This document shows, in pieces, positions 53,498 to 61,516 of a DNA stretch of 64,000 nucleotides. The stretch's first letter is position 1, and each line of letters begins with the position of its first letter. Source of the DNA: Sphingomonas sp. Leaf357 (GTDB lineage Bacteria > Pseudomonadota > Alphaproteobacteria > Sphingomonadales > Sphingomonadaceae); the NCBI RefSeq assembly GCF_001423845.1, contig NZ_LMPM01000003.1, positions 186,001-250,000 of the forward strand, given 5' to 3'. The notes below the pieces were generated by a model that worked only from the letters and a program-made list of their open reading frames with translations, was not told where the DNA came from and searched no databases. The position numbers and the translations under genes were made by a program.

Positions 53498-54072
53498 CCT
53501 GAGGGTGGCTGTCGCTGCGGAGCGACCATCGCGGCTTTTGTTTGCAAACCGCTTTGCCAGCCATTGCGCCGGTTAATGGGTTTTATAGCCATTACCGTGG
53601 ATCAAAATGTGTGTGCAGTTTTACGCGCTTTAAAAAGCCAACATATATCTTATGTAATTTATGGCACATAAAACGGCTTATATCGCCGGATTAAAGGTAA
53701 AGGCATTAAACAACGGTAGTTCCAAACGCCCTTACTAATTGCCATTAAACTCAGCTACTAAAAGTTATTCACAATAGATGTGATATATTGCACAAAAAAA
53801 CAGCGATTTCATTCCGCGAAGCGCGATTTTACTTGCAGATTTTTTGATTTGGTCTCACGAGATGGACCGGAGGCCAGCACCGGCCAGCCTCCGATTCGAA
53901 ACCGGGTTACCGCCCGGTCCTATCACTCCAACGCCACCGGTCGGCAGAGAAAGAGAGAAACCCTATGTGGCAAGCCGCCATAATATAGCAGTGCCGGGAT
54001 AGGCACCGCTTAAGCCCGGACAGGGGGCGCGTCTACGATTTTCGTCGGCGCGCTCTTTGTGTGTCAGACGCT
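53498..54072. other. Long non-coding region between coat-gene terminator and gp4-like gene
   Basis: About 580 bases without a convincing gene on either strand. The left part (53570-53800) is AT-rich. The right part has two stable hairpins: CGGAGGC/GCCTCCG (about 53870-53896) and ACCGGG-TTACCG-CCCGGT (about 53901-53920). An apparent TTCGAAA loop there resembles a tRNA T arm but no tRNA can be folded. It may hold regulatory RNA or a promoter region for the downstream tail genes. Confidence 0.5.
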
Positions 54073-54103
54073 AAAAAGACGGCCTCCCGAAGGAAGCCGC
54101 CTT
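54073..54103 (-). terminator. Intrinsic terminator downstream of the coat gene
   Basis: On the minus strand a 12-base-pair stem AAGGCGGCTTCC/GGAGGCCGTCTT (two G-U pairs) with loop TTCG is followed by TTTTT. It lies right after the coat-protein stop. Confidence 0.9.
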
Positions 54104-54116
54104 CTTCGTTAGAGGA

Positions 54117-55226
54117 TTAGGCGAACGCGTTTGCGGCGTGGAAGATCGAAACCATCCCAGTCTGAACACCAGCGACCGAGAACTTGTTCTGGCCACGGAT
54201 TTCCATGATTGCGCAGTTGTTTTGGTGCCCGTAGTCGAAGGTCTGAACTCGCGGCTCAGGCTTCTTTGCCCACGAAAGCGCCATGGCGTTTGCGCCGCAC
54301 AACACCGCATGCCCGACGCGAGCCGAAGACGCGCCAACCGTGCCGACTACCGGCATTTCGACAACCTGACGGATGATGATGCCATTGTAGAGCAAATCTC
54401 CACCCAAGAAAATCGGGTTATCCCCAACACCACGCTCGCGCGCATCCTTGTTGGCTGCGAGGATTGTGGGATCACCCGCCAGATCGGCATAGCCTTCCGG
54501 ACCAACGAACAGGACGAACCATTCACGGCCAGCCGTCGAATCGACGCGGATCGGATTGATTTTCAGCGTAGTGGTAAGCTGCGCCTTCGTCTTCGCCAGA
54601 TTCAGAACACCAGCCGAGAGCTTCATGCCAGCCGTGACGGCAAGCAGGGAGTTGGCCATGTTGCCAGCAACGAGGTTGCCGTTGGCGTTGCCGAAGAGGA
54701 GGCGATCCGCGTTGTTCGTCACGAAGCTATTTGCGGCTGCACCAGAAGCGGCGAAGGGCAGATAGGTATCTTCGATGTAGGTGTTGTCAGCGTCCAACCC
54801 GCCCTTGACGACCAGCGACTGAGAAGCGGCGATGAGGTCGTCACGAAGACGCTCAGCGGACCAGTTTTTCAGCGTGTAGCGGGCCGCATCAGCGACATCG
54901 AGAACCGTGCGGAAAGTCTCGCTTTCCTGAATACCGACCGCATTACGGCGGAGGGTGGCACGGACAGCGCACGAGTAGTTCGGCATCTGCTCTTCGCTAT
55001 CGTAGAGCTTCGCGCCGCCAGTGACGCCAGCGCCGGTCAGACGACCGATGTAAGGAATATGGATGACCGCACCGGACTGGCCAGTCAGATCGTTTTTAAC
55101 ACGAATGACCGCATCATCGCGGGTGGACATATAAGGTGAAAACGGAGTGTCGCGCACATATTCCTTGGCGTAGTCATTGGACCACTGTGCGACTTCCGAT
55201 GCATTTGCGAGTTTAAAGTTAGCCAT
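54117..55226 (-). CDS. Major capsid protein, N4-gp56 family
   Basis: A 369-residue coat protein. It begins MANFKLANASEVAQWSND and has the family-like stretches DDAVIRVKNDLTGQSGAVIHIPYIGRLTG, EEQMPNYSCAVRATLRRNAVG and a C-terminal half with GADALSW-type residues (CGANAMALSWAKKPEPRV). The protein is expected to adopt the HK97-type fold. AAAGGAAATA before the ATG is a clear ribosome site, unlike the TAAATA-type starts. It lies between scaffold and a strong terminator, fitting a highly expressed transcript. Confidence 0.85.
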   Translation of the reverse strand: MANFKLANASEVAQWSNDYAKEYVRDTPFSPYMSTRDDAVIRVKNDLTGQSGAVIHIPYIGRLTGAGVTGGAKLYDSEEQMPNYSCAVRATLRRNAVGIQESETFRTVLDVADAARYTLKNWSAERLRDDLIAASQSLVVKGGLDADNTYIEDTYLPFAASGAAANSFVTNNADRLLFGNANGNLVAGNMANSLLAVTAGMKLSAGVLNLAKTKAQLTTTLKINPIRVDSTAGREWFVLFVGPEGYADLAGDPTILAANKDARERGVGDNPIFLGGDLLYNGIIIRQVVEMPVVGTVGASSARVGHAVLCGANAMALSWAKKPEPRVQTFDYGHQNNCAIMEIRGQNKFSVAGVQTGMVSIFHAANAFA

Positions 55227-55238
55227 TATTTCCTTTTG

Positions 55239-56003
55239 TTAATTTTTAAAAATTGCGTCGAAATCATCGTCTTTTCCAAATTTTTGAGTGGTTGCTTCGC
55301 GCGATTTCGCGCTAACTAAGCTCTTTGGTCCAAGGTCTTTCGAGGCCGTAGGTTGTATTGCAACCGGCAATGCTTCCAATGCTGAGGTTGCCAGCCCGAG
55401 TTCAGCGGCGCGTCTGCGGACGAAAGCGTCCGGATCGGTGTCGATTTCTTCGAGCATATCGGCGCGTTTCTTTTGCTCGATTACCCATTTGACCGGATCA
55501 GCCTGCTGCAACATGCGAACTCCAAAGGTCGGATCGGTCGCATCGACCTGTCCGCCCCAATCCGCCAATTCATCGATGAACTCTTGACCATATTCGGCCA
55601 AAGCTCGCTCGCGACTTTGGAGGAAATTCTGTTGTGCAATCTGTTCGGCGACTTGCTGTGATACAAACTTCTGTTGGTATTCGGCAAAGCCCGTGGGATC
55701 ATCGTAAGGATCAGGAATGGTCCGATTAGCCTGCTTCGCTTCATATTCGGCGATGCGTGCATTCGCTGTTGCAAGAGCATCTCTTGCCTCTCGTGCCCTA
55801 TCCCGTTCTGCGTGAACTGCTGAAAGTGGAACCATCTTGGGTTCCTCTACCTTGGGTTCTGCTTCCACTGCTGCTTCGACCGTCGCCGCTGCCTCTGTGG
55901 ATTCTGCCGGTTCAGTCGTCTCAACCTCACGGGTCTCGATTACTGCCTCGACTTCGGGATGTTGTTCACTTGAAGTGAAGAAATCTTCCAACTCTCTTTC
56001 CAT
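55239..56003 (-). CDS. Phage scaffolding protein
   Basis: A 254-residue, highly acidic protein rich in Glu, Ala and Val in its first 70 residues (VEAVIETREVETTEPAESTEAA), then a long charged helix (VHAERDRAREARDALATANARIAEYEAKQ), and a basic C-terminus (REATTQKFGKDDDFDAIF). This is the usual make-up of scaffolding proteins that guide procapsid assembly. It lies directly before the coat gene. ATG at 56003 follows GAGGTAGTT. Confidence 0.75.
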   Translation of the reverse strand: MERELEDFFTSSEQHPEVEAVIETREVETTEPAESTEAAATVEAAVEAEPKVEEPKMVPLSAVHAERDRAREARDALATANARIAEYEAKQANRTIPDPYDDPTGFAEYQQKFVSQQVAEQIAQQNFLQSRERALAEYGQEFIDELADWGGQVDATDPTFGVRMLQQADPVKWVIEQKKRADMLEEIDTDPDAFVRRRAAELGLATSALEALPVAIQPTASKDLGPKSLVSAKSREATTQKFGKDDDFDAIFKN

Positions 56004-56163
56004 AACTACCTCAACCAACTACGCGTGGCCTGCGAAACGCCCGATTAAATGACGGCGACTCATCTTCGATCACGGCTCGAAAGACCGGCTGCGCACACGG
56101 TATGCAGCGTCCGAAAGCGCCCTTGGGTTGGCGACACCGAAGACCGGTGAGGGTCTCTGTCTT

Positions 56164-56179
56164 TATTTATGCTGGCGCG
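56164..56179 (-). promoter_or_regulatory. CGCGCCAGCATAAATA element upstream of the scaffold gene
   Basis: Identical over 16 bases to the element at 49831-49846, same orientation. Here no start codon follows at four bases; the scaffold start is about 160 bases downstream and has its own Shine-Dalgarno. This copy argues that the box can act as a promoter rather than only as a translation signal. Confidence 0.6.
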
Positions 56180-56268
56180 CGAACAAGGTGTCCCAACCGT
56201 TAGTAAATTCGGCGTGACATTCGGATTAGTCCACGCAATATCCGACATTCGTCACATAGGGGTCTGAG

Positions 56269-56892
56269 ATGAAGTGGTTTTTAGCGTTTACACTGGCGGG
56301 CATGGCTACACCGACTTTTGCTGCGGTGCCGTTCAACGGCAACCAGACTTATAGCCTACCGGGGGCGACGGTCGCACCGGGTAATCAGCTATATCTCGGC
56401 GTGAACGCCAGTTTGAATTACACGCTGACGGGATCGTTCACGATCACATCCGGAAACGGCGATATCGGTATTCGTCCGCTGGTTACAACGACGCTGAACA
56501 GCCTTTATGCCGGGTCAATTAATAGCCTCACTTACTCGTCTTCTTATTCGTATTTCTCGGGTGGATCGGTAGGTGATACAGTCAATTTCTCACTGCAATA
56601 TAATTTTACGAACACGGGATTCATTCTTCCGACCGATGGCAGTGCCGGTTTAATCTATTTATCACAGAATGCATCCGTGTCGCCGATTGATCTTGGCGCG
56701 TTCGGCGTGACGGTAAACAATTACGCGCTGTCATTCACATCAGGCCAAGTGGACTTCACCTATATCCAGCGTCCCATTGCTGCCGCCGTGCCGGAAATCG
56801 GGACTTGGGGCATGATGATCGCAGGCTTCGGCATGATGGGTGGCGCGATGCGCTATCGTCGCCGGTCGGTACGGATCGCCTTCGCCCGATAG
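56269..56892 (+). CDS. Secreted PEP-CTERM protein inserted in the phage morphogenesis module
   Basis: A 207-residue protein with a signal peptide (residues 1-18, ends FAA). The mature part is rich in Ser, Thr, Tyr, Asn and Gly and predicted all beta. The C-terminus has the sorting signal of the PEPxxWA type: AVPEIGTWGMMIAGFGMMGG followed by RYRRR. Exosortase-like machinery recognises this tripartite signal (PEP motif, membrane helix, basic cluster). It lies on the strand opposite to all neighbouring phage genes and is closed by its own terminator, as expected for a phage-carried cargo gene (moron). AGGGGTCTGAG precedes the ATG. Confidence 0.87.
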   Translation: MKWFLAFTLAGMATPTFAAVPFNGNQTYSLPGATVAPGNQLYLGVNASLNYTLTGSFTITSGNGDIGIRPLVTTTLNSLYAGSINSLTYSSSYSYFSGGSVGDTVNFSLQYNFTNTGFILPTDGSAGLIYLSQNASVSPIDLGAFGVTVNNYALSFTSGQVDFTYIQRPIAAAVPEIGTWGMMIAGFGMMGGAMRYRRRSVRIAFAR

Positions 56893-56909
56893 TGCCAATA
56901 CAGTCAAGG

Positions 56910-56938
56910 AAGCCGCTGGCCGGAAGGCTGGCGGCTTT
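56910..56938. terminator. Terminator between the PEP-CTERM gene and the portal gene
   Basis: AGCCGCTGGCC and GGCTGGCGGCT form an 11-base-pair stem (two wobbles) around GGAA, followed by TTTC on the + strand. It lies between the convergent ends of the two genes. Confidence 0.75.
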
Positions 56939-56944
56939 CTCGTG

Positions 56945-58846
56945 TCAGTATCCGGGCTGCGGCTGCTGCGGCTGCGGCTGCGGCTGCGGCTGCGTGGCCA
57001 AATGCATTGCGACCAAGGCTTGGGTTTCAAGCTCCGTGCGCTGAGCTTCGGCAACGGCCTTGCTTGCGTGTGCGGCATCCTTGGCCGTCTTCGCCTGCTT
57101 TGCCTCGATGTCAGTTTTGGCGTTTTCCATTTGCATTTGTGCCGCTGCGGCCTGCTGTTCGCCGCCCTGCTGCTGCTGTTCCGCCGCCAGACGCTTGATC
57201 CGGTCGATGGTCTCGCGCTTGTTTGGAAGCTGGCTCATTTCCAAGATCAGCAAGAACTCCGGCGACGAGATCGGCGTCTTGGTCGCGCTGGCGTATTCGA
57301 GGATTTGGGTCGAGATTTCGTGTTGCAACGAGATCGTGTCTGGCGTGGTCGAGAGGATGATATCGAGGTCCAACTCGGCAAGACGGTTCTTCATGCCGAC
57401 AATGCCCATACCGGCGCGCATGATCGGCTGGCCGGTCATCGGATCGACGGCGGGTTGACCGGTCGCCGGGTCGATAACGGGCTGCTGCACCGGACCCATA
57501 ACCGGCTCATTGATCGTCAAAAACTCAACGGCGCGCGGATCGTCGGCAATGCGGATCGCGGTTGGCTGGTCCAAATGCTCCTTAGCGATCAACCACATCT
57601 TGCGGTAAATCGTGAGTTCGAAGTCTTCGAAACGGCTAAATCCACGGCTGATTTCCGTGTTTCCCGCCTGTTGAAGGATCTGGCGCGCGCGGCCAGATTC
57701 ACCGGCTCCGCCAGAGCGTCCGAGGACAGCCGGGGTTGGTGCCATACGGTCCAGATCGGCCATGGACTGTTGAAGAATGAGCATCTGGCCTTGCGCCAGA
57801 TCGGGTGCCTGAATTGGCGAATATCCGAACGGAATAACGCCATCGGCCTTGCCACCTTCGCGGCGTGCGATGTCTTTGTTCGCCGCTGGTGCATACAGAT
57901 CGGTCTGTTGCATCTGGCGATGATTCACGAGGTGCAAAAGGCGCGAAGAACGCGCGTTTACGCTGTCTTGGAGCGGCACCATGTTGCGGATCGGGCCGTA
58001 GCGGGTGCCGTCCGGACGCGTTTCGAAGCTTGCCGCAGTAATCGGGCAAATGGTCTGGCCGTAGTCGTCATGATAGACGGACTCGCCAGCCCAAAGCATA
58101 CCGGCATCACAGAAAATAGCGCGGTGCCAGTCGCCAGCAATTTCATAGTAGAGGTCTACAACACGAAGACGGTCTCGCTTCGGGCTGCACCACCACTTTT
58201 GCTTGTTATCTTCATCGAAGAACGCCGCGGCATCGCCATTTTTAGGGCTTCCAAGAGCCGCATAGGCCTCCGGGAACATGGCTTCGACATCCGTAGCTTC
58301 CACCATCTTACCCAAGCCCATGAACTTTGCATCTTCGAAGTCATGTTCACGCGACAACGGGTCATAAATGAGGTCTTCCCAGCGGATTCGGCTGGCGGTG
58401 ATATGATCCCCGGCAAACTCCAAGATTGCAGCGCAAGTGCCTTCAATCAGGAAGTTTTCCGAGGATTTACGGCGCGTCGTCTGCCAATTTGCCCGTTCGG
58501 CGAGGTAGCGAAGGGTCTTGGTCGCAACATCCGCCGCATCTTGGCTCTGCGGAGTGCGTGGAAAGGCTTCGGGATCGCTCGAAGCGGCATCAACAAGGCC
58601 AAAAAGGCCATTGATCGCAGGAGCAATTTTGTTGTTTGGGTGTGGCGGCTGGCCGCGTTTGGCCAGCGTTGCCTTCATTTCGGCGCTGATCTGGTCGCCG
58701 TCAAAATAGCGACGATCCCGCTTGCTCAGATTGGCGTTCGTGCGTCCGGAATCCAAAAATCCCTGCACGATCTGCTTTAAATGACCATGCGAATACGGTG
58801 CTTTGTAGGTATCTGCGATTACTTCGTTGAGAGGCTGTTCTTCCAT
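56945..58846 (-). CDS. P22-like portal protein
   Basis: A 633-residue portal. Family-like stretches include RYFDGDQISAEMKATLAKRG, NNKIAPAINGLFGLVDA, ICPITAASFETRPDGTRYGPIRNMVPLQDSVNARSSRLLHLVN (the region that forms the wing/crown) and VDLYYEIAGDWHRAIFCDAGML. Portals form the dodecameric ring through which DNA is packed. The C-terminus is a helical, Ala/Gln-rich stretch ending in a Pro-Gln repeat, coded by an array of CTG/CGG-type repeats at 56955-56995. Start ATG follows TAAATA at four bases. Terminase lies directly upstream. Confidence 0.88.
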   Translation of the reverse strand: MEEQPLNEVIADTYKAPYSHGHLKQIVQGFLDSGRTNANLSKRDRRYFDGDQISAEMKATLAKRGQPPHPNNKIAPAINGLFGLVDAASSDPEAFPRTPQSQDAADVATKTLRYLAERANWQTTRRKSSENFLIEGTCAAILEFAGDHITASRIRWEDLIYDPLSREHDFEDAKFMGLGKMVEATDVEAMFPEAYAALGSPKNGDAAAFFDEDNKQKWWCSPKRDRLRVVDLYYEIAGDWHRAIFCDAGMLWAGESVYHDDYGQTICPITAASFETRPDGTRYGPIRNMVPLQDSVNARSSRLLHLVNHRQMQQTDLYAPAANKDIARREGGKADGVIPFGYSPIQAPDLAQGQMLILQQSMADLDRMAPTPAVLGRSGGAGESGRARQILQQAGNTEISRGFSRFEDFELTIYRKMWLIAKEHLDQPTAIRIADDPRAVEFLTINEPVMGPVQQPVIDPATGQPAVDPMTGQPIMRAGMGIVGMKNRLAELDLDIILSTTPDTISLQHEISTQILEYASATKTPISSPEFLLILEMSQLPNKRETIDRIKRLAAEQQQQGGEQQAAAAQMQMENAKTDIEAKQAKTAKDAAHASKAVAEAQRTELETQALVAMHLATQPQPQPQPQQPQPGY

Positions 58847-58850
58847 CCAC

Positions 58851-58857
58851 TATTTAG
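58851..58857 (-). promoter_or_regulatory. TAAATA box before the portal gene
   Basis: Reads CTAAATA-GTGG-ATG on the minus strand. The TAA is the stop codon of the large-terminase gene, so the element bridges the two genes. Confidence 0.55.
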
Positions 58858-60401
58858 CCCCAACACGCATCGCTCGCGTCTGGTAGGGACGGGACATAGT
58901 ATTCGTCTTTTGCAGGCTTGTGTTTTACTACCGGAATGAACGCCGGAAGGGCTTCGGCGATAACCCTCGCCATCGCTGAATCCGCGTCCACCTGATCGTC
59001 ATGCTTGCCGTGAGGAAAGGTCAGATATTCCGTAAGCGCGCCGTCACCTACCGCCCCCACGGGTAGGTAAACGCGCCCCATTGAAGCCATGGCTTGGTAG
59101 CTGGTGGCCTTCGCAACCTTGTCCCCGGAGCCGCGTGTCGCGAGCGGGATAATCCGACAAAAGGTGTCGGTTTCGAGCATCGCCGCGTTGACCATGCTGC
59201 TGATCGCCGACCATGTATTATCGTTTTCGGGATACCATCCCATCGGGTTCCATTTTTTGATCATGGCCAGCGCCCCGGTCTCACCGATCATCGGCTTTCC
59301 AGTCTCTGGATCGCGGGTCATGCCGATGGCGACATCCATGGTGCAACGGTCGCGGAAGCTATCGACCATCCAGATATTCCGGCCCTCATCAACGCCCCAC
59401 ATCCGGAAGACATTGTAGTCGCCCCGGCCAGACGGCGCGTGGTCGCTTGTCATGTAATAATGGAGGTTTTTGGGAAGTTCGTGCGGCTCGAAGCGGTTGA
59501 ACCAAGACTCTACGAAGAACCCGTCATCCAGCGGAACCGGGCGCTGCTGATACTGGCCAGCAAAACCAAAGACGCCAAGCGCCTCTCGATAGATCGCAAT
59601 TTGCTCATCGGTGTAGCGTTCGGGGAACATGTTCTCCCCTTCCTCCCGATGATCGACCCAACCGATGCGGGTTGGCTTTCGGACTTCGCCGTCCGCAAAG
59701 AGCGGGATGCATAGATGATCGAACTTCAACGCTTTCTTGGATAAAATCTCGCCACTCAAATCCTCTTCATGAAGCCGCTGCATCACGACGATGATTGAGT
59801 CTTTCTTGGGATTGTTCAGACGGTTCATGACCGACCGGAAGAAGTTCTCGACGGTGCCTTTTCTGATGACTGTGGACTCGGAGGTTTTGACGCTGTGCGG
59901 ATCGTCCACGATGACGATATTGCCGCGCGAACCCGTCATGGCGCTGATCGGGTGCGCCTTGCGGAAGCCCTTGGCCATGTTGGAGAAATTGGACTTGCCG
60001 TCGCTGTCCTGAACGAACTCAATCGGCCAGTAGCGTTGATACCAACTGGTCTTCACAAGATTGCGATGTTCGCTCGCGTCTCTAATCGCGAGTTCTTCGT
60101 TGTGCGCGGCGCTGATAATGCGCTTGGACGGATCGCGTGCCCAAACCCAAGCCGGGAATAGCACATCCACGATCTTTGACTTACCGGAGCCGGGACAGAT
60201 ATTGATTAGGAGCCGCTGGCCACCAACTTCGTAGACATCTTGGAGGTGGTCCGCTAAGACCTTGATATGCCAGTTATTGACGAAGGGTTCGGGGTCGATT
60301 TCGCCCCAAGCTGCGGCAATGAAGGCTGCGAAAGAGCGTTCGTAATACTCCTTCGCAACCTTATCGATTTCGCGCTGATTGAGCAGCGCATTCTTGGTCA
60401 T
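58854..60401 (-). CDS. Terminase large subunit
   Basis: A 515-residue TerL. The ATPase domain has Walker A CPGSGKS (69-75) and Walker B VIVDD (163-167). The coupling stretch VVMQRLHEEDLSGEIL and GQYQQRP are typical of phage TerL, and the nuclease domain is seen in TSDHAPSGRGDYNVFRMW and the late HGKHDDQVDADSAMAR with its acidic residues. It drives and cuts DNA at the portal. The start overlaps the small-terminase stop (ATGA). Order small terminase, large terminase, portal is as in P22-like phages. Confidence 0.94.
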   Translation of the reverse strand: MTKNALLNQREIDKVAKEYYERSFAAFIAAAWGEIDPEPFVNNWHIKVLADHLQDVYEVGGQRLLINICPGSGKSKIVDVLFPAWVWARDPSKRIISAAHNEELAIRDASEHRNLVKTSWYQRYWPIEFVQDSDGKSNFSNMAKGFRKAHPISAMTGSRGNIVIVDDPHSVKTSESTVIRKGTVENFFRSVMNRLNNPKKDSIIVVMQRLHEEDLSGEILSKKALKFDHLCIPLFADGEVRKPTRIGWVDHREEGENMFPERYTDEQIAIYREALGVFGFAGQYQQRPVPLDDGFFVESWFNRFEPHELPKNLHYYMTSDHAPSGRGDYNVFRMWGVDEGRNIWMVDSFRDRCTMDVAIGMTRDPETGKPMIGETGALAMIKKWNPMGWYPENDNTWSAISSMVNAAMLETDTFCRIIPLATRGSGDKVAKATSYQAMASMGRVYLPVGAVGDGALTEYLTFPHGKHDDQVDADSAMARVIAEALPAFIPVVKHKPAKDEYYVPSLPDASDACWG

Positions 60402-60775
60402 TTGGTTTCGGCGGTCTTCTTCGCCGCCATGATCTGCGCGATGACTTCATCATTAAGCGATTTCACATCGATTGAATCAAAGGTATCGTTGCCGCCGGAA
60501 ACGCGAATGCTGGTCGCTGGCTTGCCAAAGGCGCGATCATTGAACTCTTTAATTGCGGAGATGCGCGCCGTCGCTGGCGTGTCTTTCGCCGCGATAACCT
60601 TCATGAGTTCGAAGAAAACATGAGCCGCGTTCTGGCGGTAGAGTTCGGCTATCTCGACTTTGTTGCCGACATAATCTTTGACATATTGCGGCTTATTGCC
60701 GCCCTTGGGGTTGCCGCTCTGGCCTTTCTGAAATCGGCCTTTGATGACTTTGGTATCGGGGGGAGTATCTTCCAT
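60398..60775 (-). CDS. Putative terminase small subunit (DUF5681-like)
   Basis: A 125-residue basic protein. The N-terminus has the pattern KGRFQKGQSGNPKGGNKP, typical of DUF5681 proteins found beside terminases, followed by a helical region and ITMAAKKTAE-like C-terminus (VIAQIMAAKKTAETK). The small subunit recognises the packaging site. Position directly upstream of TerL supports the call. Start ATG lies inside a hairpin and is four bases after TAAATA. Confidence 0.75.
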   Translation of the reverse strand: MEDTPPDTKVIKGRFQKGQSGNPKGGNKPQYVKDYVGNKVEIAELYRQNAAHVFFELMKVIAAKDTPATARISAIKEFNDRAFGKPATSIRVSGGNDTFDSIDVKSLNDEVIAQIMAAKKTAETK

Positions 60776-60794
60776 CGAGTATTTAGCTCGATGG
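60772..60794 (-). promoter_or_regulatory. TAAATA box as loop of a perfect hairpin before the small terminase
   Basis: CCATCGAG-CTAAATA-CTCGATGG on the minus strand is a perfect eight-base-pair stem with the seven-base box (60780-60786) as its loop. The start codon of the small terminase (60773-60775) is in the 3' arm of the stem, so if transcribed the hairpin would hide it. Confidence 0.65.
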
Positions 60795-60814
60795 AACGAA
60801 CGCCGTGCCCTCGG

Positions 60815-61516
60815 TTAGTTCACCGTGCAGCCACGGCTTTGCGCGAAGGCCTTGTAGAGCGGATAAACGGCTTCAAGATACGCCTGTCCTCTCGCATTCT
60901 CGACAATAGCGAGCGCAGCGATGTCCGCCGCTCCCTGATAGTTTGCGTTTAGACGACCCATGACCTGAATGGGGTTCGTGCTACGCGTGGTAGGGACGGT
61001 GTATCCGCCTAAGGTGGCGTCATCGAAGACCGTGCCGTTAGCGTCGATGCGGTAGATGCGGGCAAGCTGGCCAACCGTGAAATTGGCCATGAACAAGGTG
61101 AAATTGCCCGCGTTCGGCTGATCGAGGATCGCCTGATCTGTCGATCCGGACGCGCCGCCATGACCGGCGCTGATCTTTCCTTCAAGGGTCGCGATGACAT
61201 TGTATTCGAAAGACGATGGATTCAGGATAACGGGACCACCAGCCGAGCGCATTAGCATGAGGACCGACGCCGAAGCCGGGAGGGGGATATCGAGAAAAAA
61301 CCCGGTGTTGTCAGTATAGTTGAGCGCGGCGTAACCGGGCTGGATCGACGGTGAACCGATAACCCCCGCCATGTTGCCGGTGATGGCGTTGAGGCGTGAA
61401 TCCGCCAGAGTGCCGCCGAACCAGAACTCGCCACGGACCCCGTCGAAGTTCGGGAGGGTGTTCGAGCCAAGCGCATTTTGAATAGCGATAGCGCCGGTCG
61501 TAAAAATCTGTGTCAT
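60815..61516 (-). CDS. Phage tail-associated beta-rich protein
   Basis: A 233-residue beta-rich protein beginning TQIFTTGAIAIQNALGSNTLPNFDG, with regular short strands and a concanavalin/LamG-like feel (FTLFMANFTVGQLARIYRID). No catalytic motif. Such proteins in phage tail clusters often bind receptor glycans or decorate fibres. I chose the ATG at 61516, which overlaps the stop of the tail-fibre gene and has AGAGGAAC about nine bases upstream. Assignment is by context and fold impression only. Confidence 0.6.
   Translation of the reverse strand: MTQIFTTGAIAIQNALGSNTLPNFDGVRGEFWFGGTLADSRLNAITGNMAGVIGSPSIQPGYAALNYTDNTGFFLDIPLPASASVLMLMRSAGGPVILNPSSFEYNVIATLEGKISAGHGGASGSTDQAILDQPNAGNFTLFMANFTVGQLARIYRIDANGTVFDDATLGGYTVPTTRSTNPIQVMGRLNANYQGAADIAALAIVENARGQAYLEAVYPLYKAFAQSRGCTVN

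Noticed and set aside
53850..53960. Possible tRNA on the minus strand near a TTTCGAA loop
   Set aside because: A four-pair T-arm-like stem exists, but no acceptor arm, anticodon arm or D arm can be paired around it. The sequence folds instead as two simple hairpins.
53780..53983. 67-codon + strand frame in the gap after the coat gene
   Set aside because: Composition changes abruptly inside it, it runs through two stable hairpins, and there is no ribosome site or recognisable protein.
56955..56995. Repeats of CTGCGG considered as a non-coding microsatellite or CRISPR-like array
   Set aside because: They encode the Pro-Gln tail of the portal protein in frame; there are no spacers, so this is not a CRISPR array.
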